Shown: positions 18,682 through 26,972, counted from the stretch's first letter. The stretch is 64,000 bases of DNA from Maridesulfovibrio salexigens DSM 2638 (GCF_000023445.1 NC_012881.1:3799501-3863500), one strand, 5' to 3'. Notes: a model not told the origin generated them from the letters alone. Translations and numbers: made by a program.

Positions 18682-19017
18682 ATGGAAATCAGCAGCAAAA
18701 AAGTCGGTGACGTATTGGTCATGGCCATAAAAGGCCGCCTTGATGCCCTTACCTCCAGCAAACTGGAAAGTAAGATGTGCGAACTCATTAACGCCGGTGA
18801 AAATAAAATTGTAATAGATCTTGGTGAGCTGGAATATATTTCCAGTGCAGGACTCAGGGCCATACTTTTTTGCGCCAAAAAGCTTAAGGCAACAGAAGGA
18901 GACATAGCCTTCGCGAACATAACCGGGATGATAAGTGAAGTATTTGAGATTTCCGGTTTCGGAACCATGTTCAATATATACAGTTCCGCCCTTACTGCTG
19001 CGGAAAAGATCTCCTGA
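18682..19017 (+). CDS. STAS-domain anti-sigma-factor antagonist-like protein
   Basis: 111-residue single STAS domain. The core reads KIVIDLGELEYISSAGLRAIL; Ser55 in this loop is the position phosphorylated by serine kinases in SpoIIAA/RsbV relatives. An AAGGAATCACG stretch precedes the ATG. No anti-sigma kinase or sigma factor is nearby, so it may act in a phospho-switch encoded elsewhere. The DsbA-like gene follows by 10 bases, and CheD and an HPt gene lie further on. Confidence 0.92.
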   Translation: MEISSKKVGDVLVMAIKGRLDALTSSKLESKMCELINAGENKIVIDLGELEYISSAGLRAILFCAKKLKATEGDIAFANITGMISEVFEISGFGTMFNIYSSALTAAEKIS

Positions 19018-19027
19018 GGAGCTTAAA

Positions 19028-19804
19028 ATGCTACGCCCTGCCCTGACTCTTCTGCTGACTTCCACAATATTTTTTTATGCACAGATTTGCGGGGCAGAAA
19101 CCTCCCGGACAGTTAGCAAAGAAGAGGTCCGCCAAATCCTCAAGAACAACCCGGAACTGATCTTCGAGGCCCTTCAGGGACACGAAGAGCAACTCTATGA
19201 CCTGTTACAGGTGGGGTTGGAAAAAAAGAACAAATCACGAATCAGGGAAGGCCGGCTCAAGCAACTTAATAATCCCAAAATAGCAGCTCTTCACCCGGAC
19301 CGTCCGGTTTGGGGTTCTCCCAATGGGAAAATCAATATTATTGTCTTTTCAGACTTTCAAAGCGCAACCAGCGCCAAGGCTGACAGCATAATTCATGAAT
19401 TGCTAAAAAAGCATCCTGAAATCAGCTACCGCTTCCGTCATAATCCTTTAGGACTTCATAAAATGTCACTTCCGGCAGCCGGTTATTACGAAGCACTTGC
19501 CCTTCAAGATCAAGCTAAGGCCAAGAAGCTAAATCGGCTGATCTTAAAGAACAGATTGGCAATTAAAAAGAGCGGGACAAAAAAACTTGATGAGCTGGCA
19601 GAAAAGTGCGGTGCGGACATGAAACAATTGCACCGGAACTTGAATTCCCCGCAAGTAAAAGCACGTATTGACGGAGACCGTAAGGAAGCACGCAAGCTTG
19701 GCCTGACAGCCTCACCGGTCTTTCTCGTTAACGGGGTTACTGTCACCGGAGCAGCCCCTATTGAAGAATTTGAAGAAGTGCTCCGAATGATCCGCGAGAA
19801 TTAA
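19028..19804 (+). CDS. DsbA-fold exported protein lacking the CxxC motif
   Basis: 258-residue protein with a signal peptide of about 24 residues (to CGA-E). A helical N-terminal region with VRQILKNNPELIFEAL matches the dimerisation segment common in DsbA/DsbG-like proteins. A thioredoxin-fold domain follows. Where family members have F-x-D-F-x-C-P-Y-C, this one reads FSDFQSATSAK, so both catalytic cysteines are serine (Ser112, Ser115). The cis-proline loop LTASPVFLVNG (Pro230) is intact. It therefore cannot do thiol-disulfide exchange in the usual way and may be a binding or chaperone protein. The start is set by GAGGAG ahead of the ATG. It lies 10 bases behind the STAS gene. Confidence 0.85.
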   Translation: MLRPALTLLLTSTIFFYAQICGAETSRTVSKEEVRQILKNNPELIFEALQGHEEQLYDLLQVGLEKKNKSRIREGRLKQLNNPKIAALHPDRPVWGSPNGKINIIVFSDFQSATSAKADSIIHELLKKHPEISYRFRHNPLGLHKMSLPAAGYYEALALQDQAKAKKLNRLILKNRLAIKKSGTKKLDELAEKCGADMKQLHRNLNSPQVKARIDGDRKEARKLGLTASPVFLVNGVTVTGAAPIEEFEEVLRMIREN

Positions 19805-19862
19805 TCTTTTTATAATAGAGGGTTCACTCTTTATTCTTTAAGTTGCGCAAAGCAGAAGAGCA

Positions 19863-19889
19863 TAAAAAGACTGGGCAGCAATACGATAG
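19863..19889 (+). promoter_or_regulatory. Candidate sigma-28 (FliA) promoter of cheD
   Basis: TAAA (19863-19866), exactly 15 bases, then TACGATAG (19882-19889). The FliA consensus is TAAA-N15-GCCGATAA, so the -35 matches fully and the -10 at five of eight. It lies 47 bases ahead of the cheD start. Confidence 0.5.
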
Positions 19890-19936
19890 TGATATATTAT
19901 CATAAGCCCTGTTAAAATTTCCAAATCGCGGACAAT

Positions 19937-20458
19937 ATGAACACAATGCCACAAAATCAATCTGATATACGCCGAGTATTCCTGCACACCGGAGATGCAT
20001 ACCTCGGGGTTAAACCGACTATTGTTTCCACCGTACTCGGGTCTTGTGTGGCAATATCCATGTTCTCTCCCCGCAAAAGACAAGGTATTATCTGTCACGC
20101 ATTCCTGCCTTCGCGTGCTGAAATCAAGGATGTAAACGAGCCGTCAATTCAGATTTGCAGATATGTGGACACAGCCGTAGACCATTTGCTAAAGAGTATG
20201 AGACGCTTGGGGGTTAGGAAAAACGAGCTTGAAGTAAAACTGTTTGGTGGAGCCACCGGACTGAGTTATTCTCAGGTAAGGCCGTCATGCGCTCTGGGTA
20301 TCGGCAACAGAAATGTTGATGCCGCACTTGAAAATTTAGAAGCGAAAGGACTCAAGCCTGTAAGCATGGATGTTGGCGGAAATGTAGGCAGAAAACTTCT
20401 TTTCTGCACCTACTCCGGGGACGTCTGGATTAAGCGGCTTGAAAAACATATGTTCTAG
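19937..20458 (+). CDS. cheD: Chemoreceptor glutamine deamidase CheD
   Basis: 173-residue protein that deamidates glutamines in chemoreceptors and can tune CheC/CheY signalling. The catalytic pair is visible: Cys37 in VLGSCVAISM and His54 in ICHAFLP. VKLFGGA and IGNRNVDAALENLE are further family blocks. No cheR/cheB genes are close. The window's two MCP genes, at 37.7 kb and 50.3 kb, are possible substrates. A sigma-28-like promoter upstream fits co-expression with motility genes. Confidence 0.95.
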   Translation: MNTMPQNQSDIRRVFLHTGDAYLGVKPTIVSTVLGSCVAISMFSPRKRQGIICHAFLPSRAEIKDVNEPSIQICRYVDTAVDHLLKSMRRLGVRKNELEVKLFGGATGLSYSQVRPSCALGIGNRNVDAALENLEAKGLKPVSMDVGGNVGRKLLFCTYSGDVWIKRLEKHMF

Positions 20459-20490
20459 CCATATAAACGGCCACTATCTGCAAGATTAAA

Positions 20491-21288
20491 ATGAAGCTCT
20501 CTAACAAGCTGTATTCACTTCTTTTACTGTTCACTATTTTTCTTTTCAGCCTACCCGGAATATCCTGTGCAGGGGATTCCATCTACCAATATTCCCTCAT
20601 TGATTCCCTGCTTGCAGGCAATTATGACGGGGAATTAACAATCGGCACCCTAAAAAAACACGGTGATACCGGACTGGGAACATTCAACCGTCTTGATGGT
20701 GAAATGGTTTTCCTTGATGGCGAGGTATACAGAATTGATGCCCACGGCAAAGCCATTAGAATCGATGATAGCGAATGCACTCCCTTTGCTGCTGCGGCCT
20801 TTTTCAAAACAGGGAAAATAATCAAGCTCGATTCCGTGAAATCCATTAAAGAATTAAACGACAAGATTTCAAAATCCCTCGACTCTGAAAATCTTTTCTA
20901 CCTCATCCGGATTGATGGAAAATTCCATAAAATACGCACTCGTAGTGTTCCAGCGCAGCAAAAACCTTACCCTCCGTTGAAAGAAGTGGTTAAGGAGCAG
21001 AGCATCTTCGCTTTCAAGGACATTACCGGAACTTTAATCGGTATCAAGAGCCCGTCTTATGTCAAAGGGATCGGTGTACCGGGGTTCCATTGGCACTTCA
21101 TTAACAGGGAACGGACTTCCGGGGGACATGTCTTGAACTGCATTTTCAGCGATCTGGCTGCCAAGGTAGGAACATACAATGAGTTCCAGCTTCAGCTTCC
21201 AGAAAATAAAAGCTTTCTCGACGCTAAATTTGAGCAGGACAGACAAAAAGAATTAAAAGAAGTGGAAAAAGATTCAGAGAAGAAGTAA
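20491..21288 (+). CDS. budA: Exported alpha-acetolactate decarboxylase
   Basis: 265-residue enzyme of the BudA/AlsD family, which makes acetoin from 2-acetolactate. GLGTFNRLDGEMVFLDG is the family core. The three zinc histidines are His200, His202 and His213 in GFHWHF and SGGHVLNC, with the same spacing (2 and 11) as the characterised Bacillus enzyme. A signal peptide of about 27 residues ends near SCA-G, so the protein is exported, as the Bacillus type also is. The C-terminus adds a charged lysine/glutamate-rich tail. No acetolactate synthase gene is in the window. It sits between cheD and an HPt gene. Confidence 0.92.
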   Translation: MKLSNKLYSLLLLFTIFLFSLPGISCAGDSIYQYSLIDSLLAGNYDGELTIGTLKKHGDTGLGTFNRLDGEMVFLDGEVYRIDAHGKAIRIDDSECTPFAAAAFFKTGKIIKLDSVKSIKELNDKISKSLDSENLFYLIRIDGKFHKIRTRSVPAQQKPYPPLKEVVKEQSIFAFKDITGTLIGIKSPSYVKGIGVPGFHWHFINRERTSGGHVLNCIFSDLAAKVGTYNEFQLQLPENKSFLDAKFEQDRQKELKEVEKDSEKK

Positions 21289-21349
21289 CATTAATCAAAA
21301 TCTAACAATTCCATTCCCTAACTGAATTATATTGTCCGGGAGATATATT

Positions 21350-21664
21350 ATGAGTGACCGAATTCTCGTACAGGTAGATGAAGATCTTGAAGCCATCATG
21401 GACCGGTATCTGGAAATCAGACAAAAAGAACTTGTTGAGCTTGAAGAAGCAGTTGAGCAGAAAAACTTCGAAATCATCAGACTGCTTGGACACCGCCTTA
21501 AAGGAACGGGGTCATCGTACGGGCTGGATGAACTAACCAGACTGGGGACACTGATAGAAGACAAAGCCATGGTTGAAGACATGTCCGATGTACCGGACTA
21601 TACCGCAGAAATCAGGCATTTCCTGACCAATCTGGACATAGAATACATCGAAGTAGATGAATAA
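21350..21664 (+). CDS. HPt (histidine phosphotransfer) domain protein
   Basis: 104-residue four-helix phosphotransfer protein. The acceptor is His48 in LLGHRLKGTGSSYGL. The start at 21350 is chosen because GGGAG lies just before this ATG; a TTG further up has no such site. A stand-alone HPt relays phosphate between a hybrid kinase and a distant receiver, and no such kinase is adjacent. It follows the acetolactate decarboxylase gene by 61 bases and ends at a shared terminator. Confidence 0.87.
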   Translation: MSDRILVQVDEDLEAIMDRYLEIRQKELVELEEAVEQKNFEIIRLLGHRLKGTGSSYGLDELTRLGTLIEDKAMVEDMSDVPDYTAEIRHFLTNLDIEYIEVDE

Positions 21665-21669
21665 AAAAC

Positions 21670-21698
21670 AAGGCCGGAAGGATTATCCCTCCGGCCTT
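21670..21698. terminator. Bidirectional terminator, HPt gene / uvrA
   Basis: Arms AAGGCCGGA / TCCGGCCTT with an 11-base loop between convergent genes; T-rich on the plus strand and T-run on the minus strand. Confidence 0.88.
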
Positions 21699-21704
21699 TC
21701 ATAT

Positions 21705-24452
21705 TTAAATCAGAAACTTTCCGGTAACTGAGTTCGGGTTGGCAATAATCTCTTCAGGGGTACCCTGAGCAACAATCTGCCCACCGGATTCCCCTCCTCC
21801 AGGGCCTAAATCAAAAACATAGTCAGAAGCACGAATCACATCAGTATTATGCTCGATGACGATTACTGTTGCCCCTTTTTCAACCAACTGTTGCAAAACC
21901 TTGATCAGCTTGCCGACCTCATGCATATGCAATCCAGTAGTAGGCTCATCAAGGATGTACAGTGTTCCGGGCAGACTGCGCTTACCGAGCTCGCGTGAAA
22001 TCTTGATCCGCTGAGCTTCACCGCCTGAAAGGGTAGTTGCTGGCTGCCCCAGTTGCAGATACTCAAGGCCGACCTGCTCCAAGACTTCCAGCCTGCGTTT
22101 GAGAGTCGGATGATTCTCAAAGAATGCCTTGGATTGACGCACGGTCAGGTCAAGCACTTCGGCAATATTCTTGCCCTTGTAATCCACTTCCAGAGTCTGG
22201 CTGTTGTAACGTTTGCCCTTGCAGACATCACAGGTCACGTAAACATCGGGCAGGAAATGCATTTCCACCCTGATCTGACCGTCACCGCGACATGCTTCGC
22301 AACGTCCGCCGCGCACGTTAAAACTGAAACGTCCGGGCTTGTAGCCACGCTTCTTGGCTTCCTTGGTAGCGCAAAAAATCTTGCGGATTTCATCAAAAAT
22401 CTTGGTGTAAGTGGCCGGGTTGGAACGCGGGGTCCTCCCGATGGGAGACTGGTCAATGGAGATAACTTTCTCCACTTTCTCGATCCCTTCAATTCCTGCA
22501 ATACGTCCGGGCTGATCCACTTTCACACCGCGCGAGAGGGCGATATGCTTATACATGGAATCCACAACCAGTGAACTCTTGCCCGAACCGGAAACCCCGG
22601 TAAAGCAGCAGAGCACACCCAGCGGTATATCAACATCAAGGTTTTTGAGGTTGTTGGTCTTAACCCCTTTGAGCTTAATCCAATCTTTGGGAATACGCCG
22701 CTCTTCAGGTTTATCCAAAGCAAGTTCGCCACGCAGGTACTTGGCGGTCAAAGTCTGAGCCTTACCGAGAAGCTGTTTTACGCTGCCCTGAAAAACAATC
22801 TCCCCGCCAAGCATACCCGATCCGGGTCCGATTTCGATAACATGGTCTGCATTGCGAATAGTGGATTCATCATGCTCCACCACCAGCACGGTATTGCCAC
22901 GAGACTGCAAGGAGCGCAGGGTCTTGATCAAACGCTCGTTATCGCGCGGGTGCAAACCGATGGAAGGTTCATCAAGAACATAGGTAACACCCACCAGCCC
23001 GGAACCCAGCTGGCCTGCCAGCCTGATGCGCTGTGCCTCACCACCGGAAAGAGTCGCCATATTACGGCCAAGATTGAGATAATCAAGACCAACATTGACC
23101 ATAAAACCCAAACGATGGGTCAGCTCCTTCAGGAGCGGTTCAGCAATGAGCAGTTCATGACCGGAAAAATCAAGGCCTTCCAGCCAGTCCAAGGCCCGTT
23201 TGATGGACATGGAGCAAAAATCAAAAATTGAAACCGAGTTCACTTTAACAGCTAATGACTCAGGACGCAGCCTTGCACCTTCACAAACAGGACAGGGCCG
23301 CGACTGTCTGAACCGGGAAAGCTCATCGCGCCAGATACGCCCGAGATTATGCCCCACTTCAAGCAGGTCAACCACACCTTCCCAGCCCAAATCCTTGTCG
23401 CCGTAGAACAGGGCCTTATGTGCGTCAGCAGAAAAGTCTGCCAGCGGAGTATCAACCTTGAAGCCGTATTTTTTACCAAGCTGCCGAAAATCAAGTTCGT
23501 AACGCTCAAACATCTTCGGGGATTTCCACGGGATGACCGCTCCGGTCTTCAATGAAAGGCCCTTGTTGGGCGCCAGAAGTTCCGGCTCGTAATATTCAAC
23601 ACTTCCGATACCGGAACAGAGCGTACAGGCTCCCTGCGGGCTGTTAAATGAAAACAGTTGAGGGGAAAGTTTAGGCATGCTGATCTTGCATGACGGACAG
23701 GTGGACATGGTTGAAAGGTAGACATCCTCACCACCTATGATGGAAACCACGATGGATTCATCGCCGTAACGCAGGGCCAGCTCAAGGGAGTCACCGAGGC
23801 GTTTTTTCATGTCACCCTTGATGACAAGGCGGTCCACCACCAGATCAACATTGTGTTTCTTGTTCTTCTCAAGGTCCGGCACATCGTCAATGGTATAGAC
23901 CGTACCGTCAACGCGCACACGGACGAAGCCTTCTTTTTTAAGCTTCTTGAACAGGTCCTTGTGGGTACCCTTCTGGTGATCCACCAATGGAGCCATCAGC
24001 ATAAATTTTGTGCCTTCACCAAAAGCCATGATCCGCTCCAGAATCTCATCCGAAGTCTGGGCTTCAATGGGAATACCGCACTCAGGACAATGGAATTTAC
24101 CCAGCCGTGCAAAGAAAACGCGCAGGAAGTCGTAAATCTCGGTCACAGTACCGACGGTTGAACGCGGGTTACGCGAAGTGGATTGCTGCTCCAGCGAAAT
24201 CGCCGGGGAAAGCCCTTCAATCTTATCAACCTGCGGTTTGTCCAGCTGCGGCAGGAATTGGCGGGCATAAGCGGAAAGAGATTCTACATAACGCCGCTGT
24301 CCTTCCGCATATACAATGTCGAAGGAAAGGGTTGATTTACCGGACCCCGAAGGACCACAGACCACCACCAGTTGATCACGCGGAATATCAAGGTTCAAAT
24401 TTTTAAGGTTGTGCTGACGCGCACCTTCAATATGGATACATTTTTTATTCAT
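21705..24452 (-). CDS. uvrA: Excinuclease ABC subunit A
   Basis: 915-residue DNA-damage sensor of nucleotide excision repair that loads UvrB. Two ABC ATPase modules are present: Walker A GPSGSGKST near residue 32 and GVSGSGKSS near 610, with signatures TLSGGEAQRIRLA and TLSGGEAQRIKIS. Zinc modules are visible as CPECG, CPSCK...CTLC and CEACRGDGQ...CDVCKGK. The start at 24452 fits the family N-terminus (IHIEGARQHNLKN); the open frame extends 36 codons upstream without family likeness. No clear ribosome site precedes this ATG. A dyad 213 bases upstream may be a control site. Confidence 0.97.
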   Translation of the reverse strand: MNKKCIHIEGARQHNLKNLNLDIPRDQLVVVCGPSGSGKSTLSFDIVYAEGQRRYVESLSAYARQFLPQLDKPQVDKIEGLSPAISLEQQSTSRNPRSTVGTVTEIYDFLRVFFARLGKFHCPECGIPIEAQTSDEILERIMAFGEGTKFMLMAPLVDHQKGTHKDLFKKLKKEGFVRVRVDGTVYTIDDVPDLEKNKKHNVDLVVDRLVIKGDMKKRLGDSLELALRYGDESIVVSIIGGEDVYLSTMSTCPSCKISMPKLSPQLFSFNSPQGACTLCSGIGSVEYYEPELLAPNKGLSLKTGAVIPWKSPKMFERYELDFRQLGKKYGFKVDTPLADFSADAHKALFYGDKDLGWEGVVDLLEVGHNLGRIWRDELSRFRQSRPCPVCEGARLRPESLAVKVNSVSIFDFCSMSIKRALDWLEGLDFSGHELLIAEPLLKELTHRLGFMVNVGLDYLNLGRNMATLSGGEAQRIRLAGQLGSGLVGVTYVLDEPSIGLHPRDNERLIKTLRSLQSRGNTVLVVEHDESTIRNADHVIEIGPGSGMLGGEIVFQGSVKQLLGKAQTLTAKYLRGELALDKPEERRIPKDWIKLKGVKTNNLKNLDVDIPLGVLCCFTGVSGSGKSSLVVDSMYKHIALSRGVKVDQPGRIAGIEGIEKVEKVISIDQSPIGRTPRSNPATYTKIFDEIRKIFCATKEAKKRGYKPGRFSFNVRGGRCEACRGDGQIRVEMHFLPDVYVTCDVCKGKRYNSQTLEVDYKGKNIAEVLDLTVRQSKAFFENHPTLKRRLEVLEQVGLEYLQLGQPATTLSGGEAQRIKISRELGKRSLPGTLYILDEPTTGLHMHEVGKLIKVLQQLVEKGATVIVIEHNTDVIRASDYVFDLGPGGGESGGQIVAQGTPEEIIANPNSVTGKFLI

Positions 24453-24664
24453 GATAAGAGGCTGATTTGATGCGCTTCGCGCTTTAAGTTTATTAAAATT
24501 TACCTCTTCAGGCCTACTAGCTCTTCGTAAAAAAAGTTTAAGGCCCCTACAAATCCACATAAAAGCAGACTTGAAAATTGCCTTAAAAGCAACGATCCGA
24601 AAGGATGGACATCTGAAAGAGGCAAATCAAAACCTTTTATTAGGTCTTCGCTGTGCCATGCGAT

Positions 24665-24683
24665 TGTTAAGATATGCTTAACA
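24665..24683. promoter_or_regulatory. Perfect dyad TGTTAAG-N5-CTTAACA upstream of uvrA
   Basis: 7+5+7 perfect inverted repeat in the 286-base gap between the HD-GYP gene and uvrA, both on the minus strand. It has the look of a dimeric repressor site, and upstream of uvrA a LexA-type role is the obvious guess. I cannot confirm that this is the LexA motif of this lineage. I see no gene in the rest of the gap. Confidence 0.4.
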
Positions 24684-24738
24684 CGAAGAAAGATAATAAG
24701 CACTTCTTAAAAGAAGGCAAGTAAAATAGTAATGATTC

Positions 24739-25572
24739 TTAATTATTTTTTGATTCTTGTCCGGCAGGACTTTCTTTTCCCATAGGGCAGGTGCTGAAAT
24801 TTTCTTCCACATCCTCAAGGCAGTTTTCTTTAATTTCAGCAATGAAAAGCTCCACCAACTCAGGATCAAGAGAATGGCCAGCAAGCTTGCGCAGGATGGA
24901 ATATGCTTTTTCCAAATCCATAGCTTCCTGATAACTGCGGGTGGTAGTTACCGCATCAAATACATCGGCGATGGAAAGGATACGTGACCCTGTCTTAATT
25001 TCATCGCCCTGCAAGCCGTTTGGATAGCCAGTACCATCCAGACGCTCATGATGTGACCGCATATACTCCAAGGCAGGGCCGAGAAAATCCAGCCCGCGCA
25101 GCATCTTAAATCCCCATTCCGGGTGCTGCTTGATCTCCGCCAGCATATCCTCATCAACCTTGGTATCCACATTTTGGATCAAGCGGTCACTGAAACCGAT
25201 TTTGCCAATGTCATGCAAAGTCCCGGCAACATGCACAGTCCAGATTTCATCTTCGGAAAGCCCCATCCTACGGGCTAAACGCTCACAATAAAGCCCCACC
25301 CGCTCCGCATGTCCACGTGTATACGGATCGCGCAGGCTCAATCCGCGCGCAACAGCCTTAACGGTTGCTACCACATTGCACTTAAGTTCCTCATTCGCCT
25401 GCTCAAGCGCAAACTCACGAGCCTCAATACGGACCATCATCAAACCCACGGATTCCGCCAGTTCCCGTACATAGGGATCATATTCATCAGTAGTCAGATG
25501 CATGATGTCATTGGAATAATTACCGCCGGAAATATCCTGAATACAGGCAAGAAGTTCGGTGAGTCCTTTCAT
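24739..25572 (-). CDS. HD-GYP domain protein (probable cyclic-di-GMP phosphodiesterase)
   Basis: 277-residue protein. The N-terminal 65 residues are helical and end in a coiled coil (EAREFALEQANEELK), reminiscent of a HAMP exit or a dimerisation stalk. The HD-GYP domain follows with GHAERVGLYCERLARRMGL, GTLHDIGKIGFSDRL, and the diagnostic HHERLDGTGYPNGL. All metal and GYP residues are present, so hydrolysis of cyclic di-GMP is likely. No membrane helix or receiver is fused to it, so how it is switched is unclear. Confidence 0.92.
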   Translation of the reverse strand: MKGLTELLACIQDISGGNYSNDIMHLTTDEYDPYVRELAESVGLMMVRIEAREFALEQANEELKCNVVATVKAVARGLSLRDPYTRGHAERVGLYCERLARRMGLSEDEIWTVHVAGTLHDIGKIGFSDRLIQNVDTKVDEDMLAEIKQHPEWGFKMLRGLDFLGPALEYMRSHHERLDGTGYPNGLQGDEIKTGSRILSIADVFDAVTTTRSYQEAMDLEKAYSILRKLAGHSLDPELVELFIAEIKENCLEDVEENFSTCPMGKESPAGQESKNN

Positions 25573-25691
25573 ATGGCTATCCGTAGATTAGAGTGAATGG
25601 GATATGGATGTCTTACGACTTTATACTGAAATTGTGTGGTGGGGGATAGGGGGAAGGTTAGTGAGGAGGGGATGTTTTTAGACTAGAAGAT

Positions 25692-25750
25692 TCAATTATT
25701 CCATTAGAGCGATAAAAAATATTCTACTAGAATAATTCTAGTAGAATATT
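25692..25750 (-). repeat. Flanking repeat B with 33-base palindrome, downstream of the AAA ATPase gene
   Basis: From 25718 to 25750 the sequence is a perfect palindrome with 16-base arms around one base (arm AATATTCTACTAGAAT). It abuts the ATPase stop codon at 25751. On the minus strand it ends in a run of T, so it can serve as a terminator. The whole unit aligns without gaps to the upstream copy at 26882-26940, with 45 of 60 bases equal over the two blocks and 27 of the last 30. Confidence 0.85.
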
Positions 25751-26872
25751 TTAAAAAGTTCTGACCAGCCACCTTCTGAAGACAGGATCAACAAGTTCCC
25801 AGCCGTTTTCTTCATTGCTGACCAAGTCCTGTATACTGAGATGTTTCAAGGCCTTTTGGACTCCACCTGACGATAGATTCGTTTCCTTCAAAAACACCTG
25901 AGAAGTAACCTTGCTTCCCGGATATTTTGCCAATCCCACCAACAAAGACAGTTGTACCGGGGTTAAGCCGTCTACGATCCCCTGATAGGAATATCTCTCG
26001 CTCGCTAGAAGTGATTCAAAACATTCATCAACATCATCAAGGCTGGGGTTGTCCCTCATGCTGAAAAGCAAATAGCTGAAAAGCTGTGCGTAATAAGGAT
26101 ATTGATGAACAAGATTTGAAACAGCAGCAGCTGCTTCGTGCGAAATGGACTTACCGCCCTTACTGAAAAGCTCAACAATATATTCCACAAGATCTTCATG
26201 TGGTAGCGGAGGAAGTTCCATCAAAAGAGTGCTATTGTAGAAAGGACGATGCCTATCAGTAAACATAGACTTGAGGATACGCCGCCTGCTACCCGCAAAG
26301 ATATACCCCGCCCCATGCATCTGGATATGGGTTCGCAGTATAGCTTCCGTCTTACCCTTGTCCACCTCCACAATATCCTGAAACTCGTCCATGGCTATGT
26401 GCACAGGCTTATCCGACTTCTCGGTAAACTTTCCTATCTCGGAAAGCAGAGATTCAAGCAGGTCATACCCGGAAATACCTTCAGTAGCACGGACATCAAT
26501 CTGAACTCCCCCTTCTTCAGTAGGAGTAAAAACAGGACGATAGGTCTTGAAAAAATCAAGCAGAGCCTTTTTGCCTTTTTCGAAAAAAGAAACATATTCG
26601 CTCAAACCTTCATACACAGCCCTTGCCAGTCTCGAAGCAAGATCCTCAACCGACATAACCCTGTAAAAATCGACATAAAAGACATAGGCGCCCTTATCAT
26701 GCATTTCTTTCTGGGCACGTTTAATCAACGATGTTTTCCCGTACCTACGAGGAGAGAAGAGCGTTACGTTCGCACCATTCATGCCGTGTAAAATGAGATC
26801 AGTAAGTTCCTTTTCACGGTCACAAAACGGATCACTTGGTCGCAAGGTATTAAAACGGAAAGGATTATTCAT
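25751..26872 (-). CDS. Archaeal-type AAA ATPase with C-terminal winged helix (COG1672-like)
   Basis: 373-residue P-loop ATPase. The N-terminus NPFRFNTLRPSDPFCDREKEL is the family entry motif; Walker A is SPRRYGKTS (Lys46), Walker B HIAMDEFQDI (Asp162, Glu163), and GSRRRILKSMF contains the arginine sensor region. The C-terminal 80 residues are a winged helix (LTPVQLSLLVGLAKYP, LSSGGVQKALKHLSIQDLV). The start is the ATG at 26872, with GGAG seven bases before it. Function of this family is not established. It stands alone, bracketed by two copies of an AT-rich palindromic repeat, one just upstream of its ribosome site and one touching its stop codon. This suggests self-control or a mobile unit. 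Confidence 0.85.
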   Translation of the reverse strand: MNNPFRFNTLRPSDPFCDREKELTDLILHGMNGANVTLFSPRRYGKTSLIKRAQKEMHDKGAYVFYVDFYRVMSVEDLASRLARAVYEGLSEYVSFFEKGKKALLDFFKTYRPVFTPTEEGGVQIDVRATEGISGYDLLESLLSEIGKFTEKSDKPVHIAMDEFQDIVEVDKGKTEAILRTHIQMHGAGYIFAGSRRRILKSMFTDRHRPFYNSTLLMELPPLPHEDLVEYIVELFSKGGKSISHEAAAAVSNLVHQYPYYAQLFSYLLFSMRDNPSLDDVDECFESLLASERYSYQGIVDGLTPVQLSLLVGLAKYPGSKVTSQVFLKETNLSSGGVQKALKHLSIQDLVSNEENGWELVDPVFRRWLVRTF

Positions 26873-26881
26873 AACATACTC

Positions 26882-26940
26882 CAAAATATTCTAATAGAGC
26901 ATCAAATTTTATTCTCTTAGAATTATTCTAGTAGAATATT
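26882..26940 (-). repeat. Flanking repeat A, upstream of the AAA ATPase gene
   Basis: Same orientation as repeat B and 1200 bases from it. It shares the ATTCTAGTAGAATATT arm exactly. Its other arm, TATTCTCTTAGAAT, has two mismatches to the perfect form. A third half-site, AATATTCTAATAGAGC, lies next to the ribosome site. The promoter of the ATPase gene must lie in or beside this repeat. Confidence 0.8.
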
Positions 26941-26972
26941 TAAATTTGTCAATTAACCTAATCCACAAAAAA

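Noticed and set aside
24500-24703. 67-codon minus-strand frame upstream of uvrA
   Set aside because: No ribosome site, atypical composition and it covers a likely control region.
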